A stretch of 64,000 nucleotides of DNA from Quillaja saponaria (lineage: Eukaryota > Streptophyta > Magnoliopsida > Fabales > Quillajaceae): the NCBI GenBank assembly GCA_029379385.1, contig CM055608.1, forward strand, positions 33,153,048 to 33,217,047. Reading direction: 5' to 3'. Under the pieces are notes generated by a model. The model saw only the letters and a program-made list of their open reading frames with translations, did no database searches and was not told the DNA's origin. A program made the translations under genes and the position numbers. Shown one piece after another: positions 60,882 through 64,000 of the stretch. Positions within the stretch are counted from its first letter, which is position 1. Each line of letters starts with the position of its first letter.

Positions 60882-62551
60882 ATGGAACCCCCTCCTCAAC
60901 CACCTATAGTGAAAACTGAGGGGTCAGTTCTTAGTAATCAGGGTTATGCAGGAGCTGCCGGTGTTTCTAAAAACAGCAAAGTTGAAAAGGTTACAGCTAC
61001 ATCAGGAAAGTGGGGATTCACAATAGTGTTCTAGCAGATATCCGGGCCATCAATGATAGGTCAAATTGGCAGTGACGGAGGGTTTCAACTTTCAAGCTGT
61101 CATTGTTGAAACTGATGCTTACGTGGTACAAACCTTGTTACCCTCCAACGACAATGAAGATGATGTCTATATTATTACTGACTCTAGGTACTTGAGCCGC
61201 AACATCTCATTCCTTACTATTCAGCAAACCTAAAGAAGCCAACATGGCCATACATGAACCCAACTGCATGATCAGTTTATTGCTTGGATGTTCCTCCACA
61301 ATGGGCAGTTGCTTTTGATGACTGAAGTGGCTTATGACCCCCAAGGATTATTTATGAACCTTGTTAAGGGCAGAGACCCTAGCTATCTTTAATCAATTTT
61401 AATTGCATCCTTTTACCGAAGAAAAACACCCATACATGATTTCAATGAACCAAAAAAAAAAAAAAACAGTTCTATGCACATAATAATGATCTCCTTTCAA
61501 AGTGTTTTAGTGAACTCTTTCCAGGAAAAAAAGAATATGAACTCACCTTCCGTTTGATAATGTGGAATCGTTCTTAGTTTCTGTTTGGTATCAAATATTC
61601 TTCCCCCACAGAGAGTTTCTACATATTCTTGCAAAATCTGCAGTATTATCATTGTCAACACCACTTCCAACACCATGCAAAAATTAATTTAAAATAATTA
61701 ATTAGGTAAAGACAAAGGAGATAAGAAGAAATTACATACATAAGTAGATATGATACAATTATTAGTTATGTACAAGAATATGAAGTAGTTGTCAAGAACC
61801 CAACAAAACAAGCAACACTGTCTATCTCTTGATCATCAATAAATTGATAATTCTTTCCATAGTTACCGGGATCTCTTAACCCCCCCGCATATTGGGATCA
61901 TTGTTATTCGCAATCTAGGTCATTAAAACTAGCGACCTAAAATTTTAAGATTTTTCTCCAAAGAAAATGGAAAAGTATGATCACAATTTCAGCCTATATC
62001 AATTATTACTATATATGTATGTATTTATATAATTAGTAGGCTATTATCTTTCTTGTATCATAAATTAAATATTATGTATTCTATTCATTTAGTATAATTT
62101 AGTGTGAAGTACACTACCAAAATATGGTAAAGTGGCTCAAATAAGTACTTTAAGCGTACCACGTCCCGAAATAGCGAACTAACTAAGCCTACCCCTATCA
62201 TACCATGATTTTAGCTAGGTAGCGTACCCTGTACCCGTTCCCGTACCACGTCCCAGAACGTACTGCGATCTTGGTAACTATGGTTCTTTCAAAATACTTG
62301 TACCTAGCAAACTAAATAATTAAGATCCACCGTCGCTACTGTTCCAATGATATTTGTCTATCCAGCCATTTCTAAGTAACAAATGTCAATTTATCTCGGG
62401 TGGTAACGATGGGTGAGAGTCTGAGTAGAGGCTCTAGAACCGAACATTTCCAAAGTACTAAAAGTCAATGATGAATATTACTCTTGATGACCACAAAAAA
62501 AAAAAAAAAAAAAAACCAGAACAAAACAAGAAACCAATAATTTAGCAGTAC

Positions 62552-64000
62552 CTTTGAACTTCCCAAAGGAATGTCCACCAAACCATCTCTGTCTCTTCTG
62601 GCCTGTTTTTCCGCCTGTACATTCAGCCGTGGCTTTCGGCGTCTGAACATCTGATCAATCCCATGCAGATTAGACATTCAAAATAGAGATTATGAGTGAT
62701 CGAAGAGTACTTTAACCTAACCAATGTCTTACATGATAATATTTTGCAAAATAACTGCAACAGGAAGCATATTTTTTTGTACGTACCATCTTTATTGTTC
62801 AAGTATTTAATGGTGGTGTTCAGGTCGCCTTTCCAGAATTTTGTAGTAAATGTCACATTAACTGACTTCAACATTGGTGTGGTTTGAGTTCCCGTACAGA
62901 ATGTCACCATCTTTGGAATTTCCTTCACCCTCACCATCTTTAGTGCAGGCCAATTGAATGAACGTTTTTGCACACAGAAACTTACTAGATTTGGGAGTTT
63001 TTTCAGAACAAGGCACTCTAACTTGAGGAAGGTCACTATTTCTGTTGATCTTGTATCGTCCACCAACACTTCTTCGATCTTCTGGCAATCATATAGTTTT
63101 AGTAATGCTAATTGCTGAAGATTTTCAGCTGTTGAAAGTGAGAATAACTTTGTGAGGCTATTACAGCGGATAATTTGAAGTGATTTGAGATTTCTGAAGA
63201 CCTGCAACCTTGTAGGGGGTGCCCTGCTCCACACATTCTCCAACATAGGTAGATTATTCAACACCAATTTACTTAACTGGGGAAGCAGTCCTTCATTATT
63301 AATGTCATCCACAACGTCATCCTCATCAGGTCCAATGTCAAATACAACAGGTAATATGTCACAACTCTCCAGAGTAATTTCTTTCAGCTTCTTCAAACTT
63401 GCCAGCAAGCTAAGTGGGATGACTTTTAACAATTTACTGCTCTTCTTCACAATCAGGAGTTCCAGTCCACAAGATTTGTTTAGAGGCAGTTTGTCATTCT
63501 CATTCCATATATTTTTAACACTATCCTGATGTATAAGACAAAAATGCTTCACTTTTTCACATGATACCTGTAAAATTAAGCTTTCCAATAATTAATAGAT
63601 AATCAATACAAAGTGAATCTACGTCAATTGAGCATATGATGTGACCTCTGTATAAAGGATTCTGAAAAAGGAATGCTCGTGTAGTAAGCTTAAGTTGCGT
63701 ACTTATACTACTAGTAAATTATTTACACAAGCTGATAGTAAGGATGGAAAGTCACACTCACCAAATATGTGAAGAAATTATCTCCAGCAGCAGTGCCAGA
63801 GGGAAATGTGCTTATTCCAGGACACTCATCTACTGTCAATTCTTCCAAGAATGGAAATTCCAATGTCGTCAGAAACAAAGTGGAAAGCTTTGGCAAGTTT
63901 TTAAGAACAATAGATTTCAAATGATGGAACACAATTTTCTCACTGGTTTCTCCTCTTCCCTCTAGAAAAATTTCTTCTAGTACATCACAATCAGAAATTT
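62552..64000 (-). CDS. 3' LRR exons of a second At4g27190-type NLR (partial; start beyond the right edge)
   Basis: The reading frame is open from the right edge. Exon 64000-63762 (SDCDVLEEIFLEG, NLPKLSTLFLTTLEFPFLEE, donor after NFFTYL) corresponds to the end of exon 4 of the large NLR gene. Exon 63567-62787 (HFCLIHQDSVKNIWNENDKL, then LQIIRCNSLTKLFSLSTAEN and DLNTTIKYLNNKDG, phase-1 donor) corresponds to its exon 5. A candidate next exon, 62650-62552, is in phase but less sure. Leu-rich repeats with Cys/Leu spacing typical of the class are obvious. A further candidate exon lies at 61637-61547. The NB-ARC part must lie past 64000, so whether the gene is functional cannot be judged. Confidence 0.8.

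Larger units (their letters stand above)
55000..61540. other. Gene-poor intergenic region
   Basis: No complete gene is recognised. It holds AT-rich DNA, a tandem repeat at 57854-58062, a duplication at 60685-60881 and a few short open stretches (for example 59037-59144 and 60846-61034) that match no family I know. Confidence 0.5.

Noticed and set aside
1..64000. tRNA, rRNA, CRISPR arrays, bacterial operons or viral genes
   Set aside because: None could be recognised by reading; a tRNAscan/Infernal run would be needed to exclude small RNA genes.

Overview
The window is nuclear DNA from a flowering plant, almost certainly a eudicot. The evidence is AT-rich intergenic sequence, many short GT-AG introns, a plant-type class XI myosin, a GRF-interacting factor, a VQ protein, CC-type NLR immune receptors, DUF4220/DUF594 proteins and hAT/Mutator-type transposon remnants. 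I see no bacterial, organellar or viral gene. The species cannot be fixed from sequence alone.

Layout. 1-20 kb is conserved and gene-rich: a four-exon GIF1/ANGUSTIFOLIA3 gene (+, 1028-4179), a single-exon VQ-motif gene (-, 4650-5102), and a 38-coding-exon myosin XI gene (+, 7382-19955). Its exons sum to exactly 1525 codons. 20.7-22.3 kb holds two foldback elements; one is a 980-bp Mutator-like palindrome with a 9-bp target duplication.

22.5-51 kb is a rearranged immune-receptor region. It contains a heavily decayed DUF4220/DUF594 copy (+), and an intronless NB-ARC gene with two NB-ARC modules in tandem and no LRR (-). Head-to-head with that, across about 270 bp, is a winged-helix/LRR gene with no NB-ARC (+), which carries one frameshift. 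Next comes a large multi-exon CC-NB-ARC-LRR gene of the RPS2/At4g27190 type (-, 38633 to about 31136). A second DUF4220/DUF594 copy (-) has one 29-bp deletion. A second NB-ARC-only gene (+, 48106-50687) has last two exons that look copied from the 3' end of an At4g27190-type NLR.

51.3-55 kb is a deleted, frameshifted hAT transposon with a perfect 8-bp target duplication. 55-61.5 kb is gene-poor with local repeats. From 61.5-62.5 kb to the right edge lie the 3' LRR exons of a second At4g27190-type NLR (-), whose start is outside the window.

Biology. The first 20 kb encode growth control (GIF1), a probable WRKY-partner VQ protein and an organelle-transport motor. The rest is a receptor cluster reshaped by duplication, inversion, transposon insertion and exon capture. 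The best candidate for something unusual is the head-to-head pair at 25.2-29.0 kb: one gene has the nucleotide-binding switch in duplicate and no LRR, and the other has the winged-helix/LRR part and no switch.
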